Shown here: one piece after another, positions 26,609 through 35,534 of the stretch | Layout: every line of letters starts with the position of its first letter | Position numbering within the stretch: the stretch's first letter is position 1 | Notes under the pieces: model-generated | Told to the model about the DNA's origin: nothing | The model's database searches: none | Seen by the model: only the letters and a program-made list of their open reading frames with translations | Position numbers and translations under genes: made by a program | Assembly: GCF_050122995.1 (NCBI RefSeq) | Contig: NZ_JBNLIA010000006.1 | Span: 24,487-88,486, forward strand | Direction: 5' to 3' | DNA length: 64,000 nucleotides | Source: Haloparvum alkalitolerans | GTDB taxonomy: Archaea; Halobacteriota; Halobacteria; Halobacteriales; Haloferacaceae

Positions 26609-27841
26609 ATGCCTGACCGAGCGCTTTCGACGCCGCTCGACGACAGCTTCGAGCGCTACCTCCAAGACAAGGGGAAAGGCCGGGGCGGCGGCGGTGGGAA
26701 CTATCGACGTAACGCTGCACGCGAGCTCGAACGGTTCGCCGAGTGGGCCGCCGGCGACCGCGGCGCCGACGACTGGACCGGGATCGCCGACGACGTCGGC
26801 CGCGAGCCGACCTTCGACGATCTCGACGAACGCGTGTTCCGGGAGTACGCCCGACATCTCGGTGGAGATCGGGGACTCAAGCAGAACACAGTACAAACCT
26901 ATTACCGCTATATCTCTGCGTGGTGTGGCTGGTGCGTCAACGAGGGATATCTTGAGGCCCACTACGCGCAGCGAGCGAGTGCGATGGCGCCGCTGCCGGA
27001 GGACGACGGTCGCAAGCCCGGCGACCAGCAGGCCTGGACGTCCGAACAGCGCCACGCCCTCACCCGTCACGTCGACGAACGGGCCCGCGACGCCGTCGAG
27101 GCGTACACGACACTCCCGGAGGATACTGATCCCCTCGACAAGCAGCGAGCACGCTACGCGGCGTTGAAGGCGGCTCGTGACCGGGCGCTGGTGTTTGTCC
27201 TCGCGTACACCGCCGTCCGCGTTGGCGAACTCCTCCGCGATCCGAACGACCCGCGCCGGCGCGGCGTCCGCTGGGAGGACCTCTCCGTCGACGACGGGAG
27301 TATGGACGTCTACCGGAAGAAACAGCAATGGGATGCCGCGAGCCTTCCCGATCCGGTGATCTCGCCGTTGCGAAGCTATCGCCAGTTGATGGACCCACCA
27401 ACGGAGCGCTGGCCGGTGTTTCCGACGTTCGACCAACGGACGCTCGCAGGGCTCGTCCGGGAAAACCTCGCCGAACGAGGGGAACGCCCAGAAGCAATCA
27501 TTGAACGCCGTGCGGAGTACGCTCGCGACCTGCTGCTGGCGCTCGATGTGGACATTCGGCCGCCGTCGATCACGACGGACGGCGCACGGTCGATTCTCCA
27601 ACGACTCTCGGAGGCCGCGGAGATCGACATCGACCATCCGAAACACGATTATCTTGCTCCGCACGGTGGCCGTCGTGGCATGGGCGAGGTTCTGGTCCGG
27701 GCATTCGGATATACTGTGGCGGCCCGATATCTCGATAATTCTGAGGAGATGGTTCGTGAGCGGTACTCGCATATCGAGGCTGGTGAGTTAGGTGATGTCG
27801 CTACTGAGGCCCTTGAGGAGATCGATAGTGTACCGCAGTAA
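26609..27841 (+). CDS. Tyrosine-type site-specific recombinase/integrase
   Basis: A 410-residue phage-integrase-family protein. An N-terminal SAM-like core-binding domain (about residues 10-110, with TYYRYISAWCGWCVNEGYL) is followed by the catalytic domain. Visible catalytic residues: R204 in AVRVGELL, H352 and R355 in HGGRRG, and the nucleophile Y386 in RERYSH. Members excise, integrate or resolve DNA. A 15-6-15 palindrome lies just upstream and may be its site. It marks an accessory region and may have brought in adjacent metal genes (inference). Confidence 0.9.
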   Translation: MPDRALSTPLDDSFERYLQDKGKGRGGGGGNYRRNAARELERFAEWAAGDRGADDWTGIADDVGREPTFDDLDERVFREYARHLGGDRGLKQNTVQTYYRYISAWCGWCVNEGYLEAHYAQRASAMAPLPEDDGRKPGDQQAWTSEQRHALTRHVDERARDAVEAYTTLPEDTDPLDKQRARYAALKAARDRALVFVLAYTAVRVGELLRDPNDPRRRGVRWEDLSVDDGSMDVYRKKQQWDAASLPDPVISPLRSYRQLMDPPTERWPVFPTFDQRTLAGLVRENLAERGERPEAIIERRAEYARDLLLALDVDIRPPSITTDGARSILQRLSEAAEIDIDHPKHDYLAPHGGRRGMGEVLVRAFGYTVAARYLDNSEEMVRERYSHIEAGELGDVATEALEEIDSVPQ

Positions 27842-27874
27842 CTTATTTCGAGTGAGAGGGGTAGACCGTCGCGT

Positions 27875-28528
27875 TCACACCGCGTCGACGGTGAACAGCG
27901 AGTCGTCGCTGAGGACGACCTGTACCCGGCGGTGCCAGGCGTCAGCGAAAGCCTCTCGTTGCTGGTCAGTTGCCGATTCGTCGAGAATCCCTTGGAGGTT
28001 CCCGATTGCGGGTCCACCGTCAGGAACGTCGCTGACGTGGTAGGTCACTTCGACGGTCTCGTCCGTGTCGGTTCGCCGGAACCGGAACGTCGGGTCCGCC
28101 GTGTCCGGGTCGAACGCGTCGAAGCGCAGGAGGTCGCGGCGGCCGCCATAGCCGCCGGCGAGCCCGCTGAATCCGTCATCGCCGGTCGCGCCAGTCACGT
28201 ACGAGATGATGCGGCTCATCACGCCGTACGCGGCATCGTCCTGCGGGCCGGCCGTCTGGACCTCGATTTCGCTCCGGACTGGATAGTCGTCGGGATACAG
28301 GGCGTCGAGCCCGAGCTGGACGATCCGATAGGCACCCGAGGCTGTCGGACAGGAGTGTCCGGCTTCTTTCACCGCGTCCCGGTAGGTGACGACGAACGGC
28401 TCGCCCGGTTCGAGGACGCCGAGGGCCTCCGCGACGGGGTCGCGGATTTCGATCGGGTCGGCGTCGTAGTCGACCTGCCAATTGGTTCTCGTCTGGGTCG
28501 TGTCAGTCGCAGTCGAATTCGATGTCAT
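27875..28528 (-). CDS. FmdE-like domain protein (putative)
   Basis: A 217-residue soluble protein. The segment EAGHSCPTASGAYRIVQLGL resembles the GHxCP metal-binding motif of FmdE (formylmethanofuran dehydrogenase E-like) proteins. A later GGYGGRRDLLRF and an acidic C-terminus are conserved-looking. Function is not known. The gene is 28 nt after the CPG-type ATPase gene in the same direction, so it may serve that pump, for example as a Cys/His metal-binding partner (inference). It ends tail to tail with the recombinase gene. Confidence 0.5.
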   Translation of the reverse strand: MTSNSTATDTTQTRTNWQVDYDADPIEIRDPVAEALGVLEPGEPFVVTYRDAVKEAGHSCPTASGAYRIVQLGLDALYPDDYPVRSEIEVQTAGPQDDAAYGVMSRIISYVTGATGDDGFSGLAGGYGGRRDLLRFDAFDPDTADPTFRFRRTDTDETVEVTYHVSDVPDGGPAIGNLQGILDESATDQQREAFADAWHRRVQVVLSDDSLFTVDAV

Positions 28529-28556
28529 GAGTTGTGGTTGTGATCGTGTCTCGTGG

Positions 28557-30476
28557 TCAGTAGCGGAGCAGTCGCATCCCGTTGAGGATGACGAGGAGGA
28601 CGCTGGCCTCGTGGACCAGCATTCCCGACGCGAGGGTGACGTAGCTGGTGAGCACGCCCGCGAGGAGGACGGTCACGGTCAGCACCGCGAGCCCGACGTT
28701 CTCGAGGACGTTCCAGCGCGTCGCCTTGCTGAGTTTGACCGCGTACGGGATGCGTTCGAGGTCGTCGGCCATCAACGCCATGTCAGCCGTTTCGATAGCG
28801 GTGTCCGTTCCCGCAGCACCCATCGCGATGCCGACATCGGCAGTGGCCAGCGATGGCGCGTCGTTGATGCCGTCGCCGACCATCGCGACGACGTGGCCGT
28901 CGGCCTGGTAGCCCTCGATGACGGACTGCTTGTCCTCGGGGAGGAGTTCGGCACGGTACTCGTCGATACCGACCTCCTCGGCAACGGCAGCGGCCGTCCG
29001 CTCGTTGTCGCCGGTGAGCATCACCGTCTCGATGCCAGCGTCTTGGAGCGCCGCGACGACCCCAGGAGCGGCCTCCCGGAGCTCGTCCCGCATCGCAATC
29101 GCGCCGATGATGTCCCCGTCCCGAACGACGTGGACGACTGTCTCGCCGCGCCCCTCACGCTCGCGGACGTAGTCGGCGACCCGATCGGGGACATCGACGT
29201 CGCGGTCGTCCAGCAGCGCGCGGTTGCCGACGACGACTTCCTGGCCATCGGCATGGGCGATGACGCCCTTGCCGGCGACCACGTCGAAGTCGTCGGGATC
29301 GGGGACCGACCTGCGCCCCACGTCCGTATCGTCCGCTTGGGCGACCGTCGCTCCACCGTCCGTCGCAGCCGTCTGGCGTTCGCGGGCCATGTCGACGATG
29401 GCGTCCGCGAGGTGGTGTTCGCTCTTCTTCTCGGCGGTCGCTGCGAGCGAGAGGACGTCGGCGGCGGCGACGCCGAACCCCTCGATACCGGAGACGGTGG
29501 TCTCGCCCTTCGTGAGCGTCCCCGTCTTGTCGAAGGCGACGAGATCGATCTTGCCGGCGCGTTCGAGGTGTTCGCCGCCCTTCATCAGCACGCCCGACCG
29601 GGCGGCGTTACCGATGGCCGAGACGATGCTGACCGGTGGCCCGATGACCAGCGCGCCCGGACAGCCGATGACCAGCAGCGTCAGCGACAGGATCGCGTTC
29701 TGCGTGACCGCGTACGCGCCGATAGCCAGGGCAATGACGGCCGGCGTGTAGTACTTCGCGAACCGGTCGATGAGACTCTCCGTGGGCGACTGAGCCTCCT
29801 GGGCCTCCTCGACGCGACGGATGATCCGTTCGAGAGTCGTATCCGATCCCGCTCCCGTCGTCCGGATTTCTAGCGCGCCCTCCTGGTTGACCGTCCCGGC
29901 GTACACCTCGTCGCTGTCGGCCTTGTGGACGGGCGCGCTCTCGCCGGTGACCGGCGCCTGGTTGACTGCGCTCTCGCCGTCGACGACGGTTCCGTCGACC
30001 GGGATCTTCCCGCCCGGCTTTACGACGACGACTTCGCCCTCTTCGACATCGCGGGCGGAGACCTTTTGGAGTGTCCCGTCGCGACGGACGGTCGCCGTGT
30101 CGGGCGTCATCTCCAGTAGCTCCTGAAGTGCCGTCCGGGTCTTCCGCATCGTCCGGCCTTCGAGGTAGCTGCCAAGGCTGAACAGGAAGACGACGGCGGC
30201 GGCTTCCCAGTACTCCCCGATGACGATAGCACCGATGGCGGCCAGCGTCACCAGCGTCTTGATGCCGAGCGTCCGGTTGGTGACCTCGTGGTAAGCGGTC
30301 TTGGCGATGTCGTAGCCACCCACGACCGTCGCGAGGACGAGGATGGCGGCGCTTGCCATCTCGAAACTCGTGAGGTAGCCGAGACTCCAGCCACCGCCGT
30401 ACAGCAGGCCGCTTGTCGCCGTGACGATGGCCTTCCGGTGGTTCCGGTAGTACTGCGTGATCGATTGTTTGTTCAT
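28557..30476 (-). CDS. P1B-type metal ATPase with CPG motif and no HMA domain
   Basis: A 639-residue pump lacking any N-terminal metal-binding domain. D316 in DKTGT, TGES and GDGINDAP are intact. Two hallmark motifs deviate: the membrane motif is C272-P273-G274 in place of CPC, and the nucleotide-binding SEHP is SEHH (H354-H355). The rest resembles CadA/ZntA-like pumps. It probably moves a divalent soft metal, but the altered site makes the substrate uncertain. A free HMA protein gene ends 4 nt upstream and the FmdE-like gene follows, forming a compact operon. Confidence 0.92.
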   Translation of the reverse strand: MNKQSITQYYRNHRKAIVTATSGLLYGGGWSLGYLTSFEMASAAILVLATVVGGYDIAKTAYHEVTNRTLGIKTLVTLAAIGAIVIGEYWEAAAVVFLFSLGSYLEGRTMRKTRTALQELLEMTPDTATVRRDGTLQKVSARDVEEGEVVVVKPGGKIPVDGTVVDGESAVNQAPVTGESAPVHKADSDEVYAGTVNQEGALEIRTTGAGSDTTLERIIRRVEEAQEAQSPTESLIDRFAKYYTPAVIALAIGAYAVTQNAILSLTLLVIGCPGALVIGPPVSIVSAIGNAARSGVLMKGGEHLERAGKIDLVAFDKTGTLTKGETTVSGIEGFGVAAADVLSLAATAEKKSEHHLADAIVDMARERQTAATDGGATVAQADDTDVGRRSVPDPDDFDVVAGKGVIAHADGQEVVVGNRALLDDRDVDVPDRVADYVREREGRGETVVHVVRDGDIIGAIAMRDELREAAPGVVAALQDAGIETVMLTGDNERTAAAVAEEVGIDEYRAELLPEDKQSVIEGYQADGHVVAMVGDGINDAPSLATADVGIAMGAAGTDTAIETADMALMADDLERIPYAVKLSKATRWNVLENVGLAVLTVTVLLAGVLTSYVTLASGMLVHEASVLLVILNGMRLLRY

Positions 30477-30480
30477 AGTG

Positions 30481-30696
30481 TTAGGCGGGCTGGGGAGTGT
30501 ACCCCTGGTTTTCGATGGTCTCTGCGAAGGCGTCGGGGTCAGCGACGCTGTCGTCGTACTCGATCTCGACGCGGCCGGTCGCGTAGTGGACTTCGACGTG
30601 CTGGACGCCGTCGACGTTCGACAGGGCGCGTTCGACGGTACTCGCGCAGGTCGGGCAGTCGAAGTCGAGGACGCGGAATTGGGTTGTGTCGCTCAT
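30481..30696 (-). CDS. Stand-alone HMA domain protein
   Basis: A 71-residue ferredoxin-like HMA domain with the metal-binding loop DFDCPTCAST. It is the first gene of the operon and is separated by only 4 nt from the ATPase that lacks an HMA domain, so it is best read as the detached metal-binding subunit of that pump. The CPTC form with preceding Asp is closer to Zn/Cd-type than to copper-type loops. Confidence 0.88.
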   Translation of the reverse strand: MSDTTQFRVLDFDCPTCASTVERALSNVDGVQHVEVHYATGRVEIEYDDSVADPDAFAETIENQGYTPQPA

Positions 30697-30897
30697 TACA
30701 GTTTGAGATAGTGCCCGTACCTCAATAAGTATTTTTTATATGATATGTTTGAATTCGGATACGAGTCGTTGGAACAGTCAAACGGGTCGTCTAGGGCTTT
30801 CGCTATCGCGGGTCCATCCTGTACTGGATACCTCGACAGACACCTACCCGACTCCTGCCCCGCTACCTTTTCCCGCGTGCTCGCGCTCAGTCCTCGT

Positions 30898-31422
30898 ATG
30901 AGTGATTCCGATACCGACCACCGTCTCGACGACATCGCGGTGCGAGACACTCGGATTTCGGACGCCATCGACGAGCCGATGCGGGCGATGGTCCTCGACA
31001 TTCTGTCCGAGGAAGCCCTAACTGCGACCGAGGTCCACGAACGCCTCGACGATCGCGGCATCGACCGGACGGAGAACACGGTCCGCCATCACATCAACGA
31101 GCTCCGGGATGCGGGCCTCGTCGACGTCGTTCGCTTCGAGGAGGGGCGTGGTGGGACGACGAAGTACTACCACGCGAACACGATCGTCCTCTCGTACTCA
31201 CTACCAGATTCGGCCGACGCCGCCGTCGAGGAGATGATCGACGCTGCCCAGCCCCAGATCACGGACGCGCTCACTACGCTCACCGACGAGTGCGACGACG
31301 CTATTGAGGAGATCGTCGAGGATATGCAGCCCTGCGAGCACTGCCAGACCCAGAAGTACGAGACGTACGTTCTTCTGACCGTCCTGCGACGTGCGTTCGT
31401 TCGCGCCCACAGAAATTCCTGA
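30898..31422 (+). CDS. Winged-helix regulator with CxxC metal-sensor tail
   Basis: A 174-residue protein from the ATG at 30898; the frame extends 51 codons further up, but the sequence there has no protein-like pattern. The N-terminal half is an ArsR-like winged helix (MRAMVLDILSEEALTATEVH, with ENTVRHHINELRDAGLV). The C-terminal half is helical and carries CEHC near residue 155, a possible metal site. It is divergent from the HMA-ATPase operon and probably controls it by sensing its metal (inference). An AT-rich TATA-like stretch lies at 30728-30745. Confidence 0.8.
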   Translation: MSDSDTDHRLDDIAVRDTRISDAIDEPMRAMVLDILSEEALTATEVHERLDDRGIDRTENTVRHHINELRDAGLVDVVRFEEGRGGTTKYYHANTIVLSYSLPDSADAAVEEMIDAAQPQITDALTTLTDECDDAIEEIVEDMQPCEHCQTQKYETYVLLTVLRRAFVRAHRNS

Positions 31423-31451
31423 GGGGGAACCACCCCTACGCTGGCAGGGTC

Positions 31452-32918
31452 TTAGAAGGAGAACCGATCACGCGCGGATTGCATCGCGAGGCGAGTCAGG
31501 AGTCGCGCAGGGCCACGCTTTGGGAGGTCCCGTACAGTCTCGATGCTGGTCGGCGGTTCACTACCACCAATGTCTAACTCCCAGCCTGTCTCGTCCATGA
31601 AGCGTTCGACAGCCTGATTTACTCGCTGTCGCACGTCGTCCGAGTCCATTGTCTCGGGCACACCATTCCGGAGGACGACGTCGCCGTCAACGATCACTGT
31701 CTCGACGTCGGCCGGGACCGCGTTGTTCACGACGTGTGCGGGAACGTTGGTCAGTGGCGTGAACTTCGGTTTGTCGACGTCGAGGAGGATAATATCCGCG
31801 CGCTTTCCCGCTTCGATACTGCCGATCTCGTCGCCCATCCCCAGCGCGCGTGCGCCCTCGATAGTGAGCATTCGTATCAGTTCCATCGAGTCGAACTGCC
31901 CGGCTGAACGCTTGAGATTTGCCGCCAGCCGAGCTTGCCGCGCTTCACCGAACATGCTGTACGAGTCGTGCCAGTAGTGGTCGTCAATCCCTACTCCGAC
32001 GTCGACGCCGGCGGCTCGAAGCTCGGGAACGGGCGTCCACTGCGTCTCCCCGTCCGGATTCCAGTAACAGAAGACGGACGGGCAGTGCGCAACAGCCGCG
32101 TCCGCCTCGGCGGTTCGCTGGATGTCCTCTTCGTCGCCGAGGCGGAAGTGAGCAGCGACCAGTCGGTCGTCCAGGAGTCCAACGTCGTCGAGCAATCCTA
32201 CCGAGTCCTCGCCACCGTTCGCTCGTGCCATCGTGTTACTCTCCTCGAGTTCGAGCAAGTGCGTGTGGACGAGCAGGTCCGGATACTCTGCGGCGAGGGA
32301 TGCGGTCCGTTCCCACAGCTGCCGGGTACACGACCAGTCGTCGTGCGGGCAGATCGTCGCCCTGATTCGGCCGTCGTACGTGTCGTGGTACGTTTCGACG
32401 AACTCGCGAGCACGGGCGAACTGCTGATCGACTGGTTGGTCCCAGAAGAGGTCCGAGATCGCCGGGCCGAAAAATCCGCGGAGCCCTGCTTCCCCGAACG
32501 TCTCCGCACCTGCGGCAGGCCGTGCGTCCATGGAGTTCACGGTCGTGACACCGCCCAGGAGGAAATTGAGCGCTGCGAGCTCGACGCCTGCCTCGACGAG
32601 GTACTCGAATTCGCCGTTCCCTAGTCTGTTAAACAAGGCCGTCCCACTCCCGAGCATCTCCGTCAGCTCGAGTTCGCTAAACGCACCGATGAGCGGTGTC
32701 ATCTCCAGGTGCGTGTGGGCGTTCACCAACCCCGGCATCACCAGTTTCCCGTTCCCGTCGATAACGGTGGATGCTTCTAATTCTCCGTCTCCTGCACGTG
32801 ATGGTCGGACTTCTTCGATACAGCCATCGGTGATGCATACTGTGCCGCGCTCGTACAGGCGGTTCCGCTCGTCGGCTGTGAGAACGAGTGCATCATGGAT
32901 TGCCAGATCGACAGCCAT
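31452..32918 (-). CDS. Amidohydrolase family protein (SsnA/MtaD-like)
   Basis: A 488-residue metal-dependent hydrolase. The fold markers are GLVNAHTHLEMTP (HxH metal site), THLLELEES (third His), AHCP and DVGVGIDDHYWHDS (Asp). It belongs with deaminases and chlorohydrolases acting on adenosine, cytosine or triazine-type substrates. The substrate cannot be told. It has no visible link to metal resistance apart from needing a metal ion, and is flanked by such genes on both sides, perhaps as a passenger. Confidence 0.87.
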   Translation of the reverse strand: MAVDLAIHDALVLTADERNRLYERGTVCITDGCIEEVRPSRAGDGELEASTVIDGNGKLVMPGLVNAHTHLEMTPLIGAFSELELTEMLGSGTALFNRLGNGEFEYLVEAGVELAALNFLLGGVTTVNSMDARPAAGAETFGEAGLRGFFGPAISDLFWDQPVDQQFARAREFVETYHDTYDGRIRATICPHDDWSCTRQLWERTASLAAEYPDLLVHTHLLELEESNTMARANGGEDSVGLLDDVGLLDDRLVAAHFRLGDEEDIQRTAEADAAVAHCPSVFCYWNPDGETQWTPVPELRAAGVDVGVGIDDHYWHDSYSMFGEARQARLAANLKRSAGQFDSMELIRMLTIEGARALGMGDEIGSIEAGKRADIILLDVDKPKFTPLTNVPAHVVNNAVPADVETVIVDGDVVLRNGVPETMDSDDVRQRVNQAVERFMDETGWELDIGGSEPPTSIETVRDLPKRGPARLLTRLAMQSARDRFSF

Positions 32919-33246
32919 CGTAAATTAGGAAGTGGATGTGACAGTTACCGTACTGGACAACCGAGCAGGCCGGCGAAGGCTGTTCTTCCAGGTGGTGTTC
33001 CCCTCATTTGGGATATCATCGGTCTCTACTGGTCCCATTAGCCTCTAATACGTCGGCGTGATTTAATCAGATTCCCCTTTTGAATCTGAAGTCGGATTCC
33101 GTGGAGCTTGTGGAGGTTTGCAATGTTTTCCCCTCTTCACGATAGATCATCTATGGCCGACGGTTACGATGCCATAGTACTGATACCCTCATAGGCAGTA
33201 TATTCTAACCAAAACCGCAATAGATGATCCCTACAATGATACACCT
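32919..33246. promoter_or_regulatory. Divergent promoter region with hairpin
   Basis: Intergenic between the amidohydrolase (minus) and permease (plus). It contains the inverted repeat TCAGATTC (33067-33074) / GAATCTGA (33082-33089) and a second pair CTATGGC (33151-33157) / GCCATAG (33171-33177). Either may be an operator. TATA-like CAGTATATTCT lies near 33197. No gene is seen. Confidence 0.45.
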
Positions 33247-34641
33247 ATGCAGGCGACGATAATCGACGGAGTTCTTGAATCCCTTCGTATCGGTGTCGGA
33301 TTTCTCTGGACGGCGGCGTGGGCGATCATCATGGGCCTCACGATTACGAGTCTCGTCCAGGTCTACGTCTCGAAGGAGCGGATGGCACAGGTGCTGGGTG
33401 AGGGCGATCTAACTGGACTTACCAAGGCGACTGTGTTCGGAGCAGCAAGCAGTGGCTGTAGTTTCGGCGCCGTCGCCATCGGGAAGGGCCTGTTCAAGAA
33501 GGGGGCGCACGCGGTGAACTTCCTCGCGTTCATGTTCGCGTCGACGAACCTCATCGTCGAACTAGGGCTGATGATTCTCATCCTGCTTGGCTGGGAGTTC
33601 CTCGTCGCGGAACTGCTCGGCGGCCTGATTCTCATCGCCGTCATGGCCGCCATCGTCCACCTCACGCTTCCCGAAAACCTGTTTAACGAAGTCCGCGAGA
33701 AGCTCAACGAGCGCGACCGCCAGGCGGGCGTCACGGAAGATCCCACCTGCGGGATGGAGGGGAAAGACGAGTACACGCTCACGACCGACGGCGGTGAGAC
33801 GCTCAAATTCTGCTCGGAGGGCTGTATGGAGACCTATCGCCAGGAGACGTCGAGTAGCGGCGGGTGGCGTGACGAGTTGCTGTCGTGGGGTGGCTGGTAC
33901 AAGGTCGGGAATCAGTACCGCAAGGAGTGGTCGATGATCTGGAAAGACATCGTCGCCGGCTTCCTTATTTCTGGGTTCGTCATCGTCTTCGTCCCGCAGT
34001 GGGTGTGGAACACGCTGTTCATTCAGGGCGACGGCCTGCTCGTGACTGCCGAGAACGCCGTCATGGGCGTCATCATCGCCGTCCTCAGTTTCGTCGGCAG
34101 TATGGGCAACGTCCCGTTCGCCGTCGCGCTCTGGGGTGGTGGCGTCAGCTTCGCCGGGATCATCGCGTTCGTCTACGCCGACCTCATCACCGTGCCCGTC
34201 CTGAACGTCTACCGGAAGTACTACGGCTGGAAGGTGATGCTGTACATCCTCGGCGTCTTCTTCGTCACGATGGCGTTCACCGGCTTCCTCATGGAGCTGC
34301 TGTTCGACGCGCTGGGTATCGTTCCAGATCTGGCGGGCGGCGAGACGGCGACTGAACAGACGTACTTCGAGCTCAACTACACGTTCTACCTCAATATTAT
34401 CGCCTTTGCGCTCTCCGGGTTCCTTCTGTATGTCTACCGGCGGGGACTCGGCGCACCAGGTCAGTATCGAGATCCGGTGTGCGGGATGCGAACCGACGAT
34501 GAGGGCCCGAGTGCGTCCCACGATGGGACGACGTACTATTTTTGCTCAAAGAAATGCAAGCGTACGTTCGAAGAAGAACCAACGGAATTTACTAATCAAA
34601 GCCCGCAAATATCGAGCCACGATCACGATCATGACCACTGA
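33247..34641 (+). CDS. ArsP/YraQ-type permease with two YHS domains
   Basis: A 464-residue membrane permease of the DUF318/SO_0444 type. Two half-repeats of helices carry the small-residue motifs FGAASSGCSFGAVAIGKG and GSMGNVPFAVALWGGG. A YHS metal-binding domain sits in the central cytoplasmic loop (DPTCGME, with FCSEGC, about residues 161-195) and a second near the C-terminus (DPVCGMR, with FCSKKC), followed by a DHDHDHDH tail. Such permeases export metals or metalloids; YHS and His tail suggest copper or zinc loading. It starts the Met-rich/SHOCT gene array. Confidence 0.88.
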   Translation: MQATIIDGVLESLRIGVGFLWTAAWAIIMGLTITSLVQVYVSKERMAQVLGEGDLTGLTKATVFGAASSGCSFGAVAIGKGLFKKGAHAVNFLAFMFASTNLIVELGLMILILLGWEFLVAELLGGLILIAVMAAIVHLTLPENLFNEVREKLNERDRQAGVTEDPTCGMEGKDEYTLTTDGGETLKFCSEGCMETYRQETSSSGGWRDELLSWGGWYKVGNQYRKEWSMIWKDIVAGFLISGFVIVFVPQWVWNTLFIQGDGLLVTAENAVMGVIIAVLSFVGSMGNVPFAVALWGGGVSFAGIIAFVYADLITVPVLNVYRKYYGWKVMLYILGVFFVTMAFTGFLMELLFDALGIVPDLAGGETATEQTYFELNYTFYLNIIAFALSGFLLYVYRRGLGAPGQYRDPVCGMRTDDEGPSASHDGTTYYFCSKKCKRTFEEEPTEFTNQSPQISSHDHDHDH

Positions 34642-34766
34642 TGATCGCACTGTGGTTCATCCGCTGTGATGGGGTTCATCATCACAGTTTCAATCCGCAA
34701 TTGTCACACCTACTGCGCTCAAATAGACGGTATGAATAGTCAAATCCCGCAACTCGGGGCTGTCAT

Positions 34767-35366
34767 ATGAATCGCCGTCGAGCAGATACTGTCGTCGGTG
34801 TGCTTCTCGGGTTCGTTCTCCTGGCCGGCGGGGTACTCAGTTGGCGGGCCTATCAACAGCGTCGGGCTATCGAGCAATCGATGGGGTCAATGATGGGTTC
34901 ATCTATGGGAACGATGCACGGCCCAGACCCCCTCTGGTACGTGGTTGGAACCCTGCTGGTTGCTGGCGTTATCGGTGGCGTCTATTACGTGGTCCGGGGA
35001 GAACTCACCGATCCAGAAGTGGCCGACACAACGGCGCCTGTCGATCCTGCACAGACATCGGCGGCAACAGCTACGTCGATGGATGATGACGCTGCACCGG
35101 CGACGTCTATCAATCCTGAATCGGACCCCCAAGCACGCGTTCTCGATCTCTTACCGGATGATGAACGACGCGTCCTCGAACCCGTCCTGAACTCCCCCGG
35201 AATCACGCAGATTGAACTTCGGGATCGATCTGAGTTCTCGAAGAGTAAAGTAAGCCAGACCGTGAGTTCACTCGAGGAGCGAGGTCTGCTGTATCGGGAA
35301 CGACAGGGTCGGACCTATCGTGTGTATCCGAGTGATGACCTTCGGCAGCAACAACCGGGAAAATAG
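34767..35366 (+). CDS. Membrane-anchored winged-helix protein with Met-rich loop
   Basis: A 199-residue protein with two membrane helices (about residues 8-26 and 57-77). The short loop between them should face outward and holds M39, M42, M43, M47, M50 and H51. A Thr/Ala/Asp-rich linker leads to a cytoplasmic C-terminal winged helix (residues about 130-190: LEPVLNSPGITQIELRDRS, with KSKVSQTVSSLEERGLL) of MarR/DUF7343-like type. It could sense external copper directly through the Met/His loop and act on DNA (inference). It lies between the YHS permease and the Met-rich secreted protein. Confidence 0.8.
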   Translation: MNRRRADTVVGVLLGFVLLAGGVLSWRAYQQRRAIEQSMGSMMGSSMGTMHGPDPLWYVVGTLLVAGVIGGVYYVVRGELTDPEVADTTAPVDPAQTSAATATSMDDDAAPATSINPESDPQARVLDLLPDDERRVLEPVLNSPGITQIELRDRSEFSKSKVSQTVSSLEERGLLYRERQGRTYRVYPSDDLRQQQPGK

Positions 35367-35450
35367 TCGCTATCTATCGGGCGCTCTCCCTCTCGAATTC
35401 CGTAGGTATGAACGGTCTCCCTCGAGCAAAACGGTTAGAAGATGTTATAG

Positions 35451-35464
35451 ACGTTCTCGAACGT
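35451..35464. promoter_or_regulatory. Palindrome before the Met-rich protein gene
   Basis: ACGTTCTCGAACGT is an inverted repeat (ACGTTC / GAACGT, 2-nt centre) about 70 nt before the ATG at 35535. It is a candidate operator, possibly for the membrane-anchored winged-helix protein encoded just upstream. A short ORF covering this region (35408 onward) is not convincing. Confidence 0.35.
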
Positions 35465-35534
35465 TCTCCTGTATGGATTCACACCCATGTCGATAACTCC
35501 CGAGCAGGCCTACGAGTAACCGAGGAGAGAGACA

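Noticed and set aside
26483..27772. Minus-strand frame of 429 codons over the recombinase
   Set aside because: It lies opposite the recombinase, whose catalytic residues are intact; the frame has no motif.
28482..29873. Plus-strand frame of 463 codons over the CPG ATPase
   Set aside because: Antisense shadow of a well-conserved ATPase; no domain is recognised in it.
30745..30897. Upstream extension of the CxxC regulator
   Set aside because: An ATG at 30745 would overlap the TATA-like stretch, and the extra 51 residues do not look like protein; the ATG at 30898 is preferred.
35408..35534. Short ORF starting MNGLPRAKRLEDV
   Set aside because: It runs into the Met-rich protein gene in another frame and has no known relative; the region looks like a promoter.
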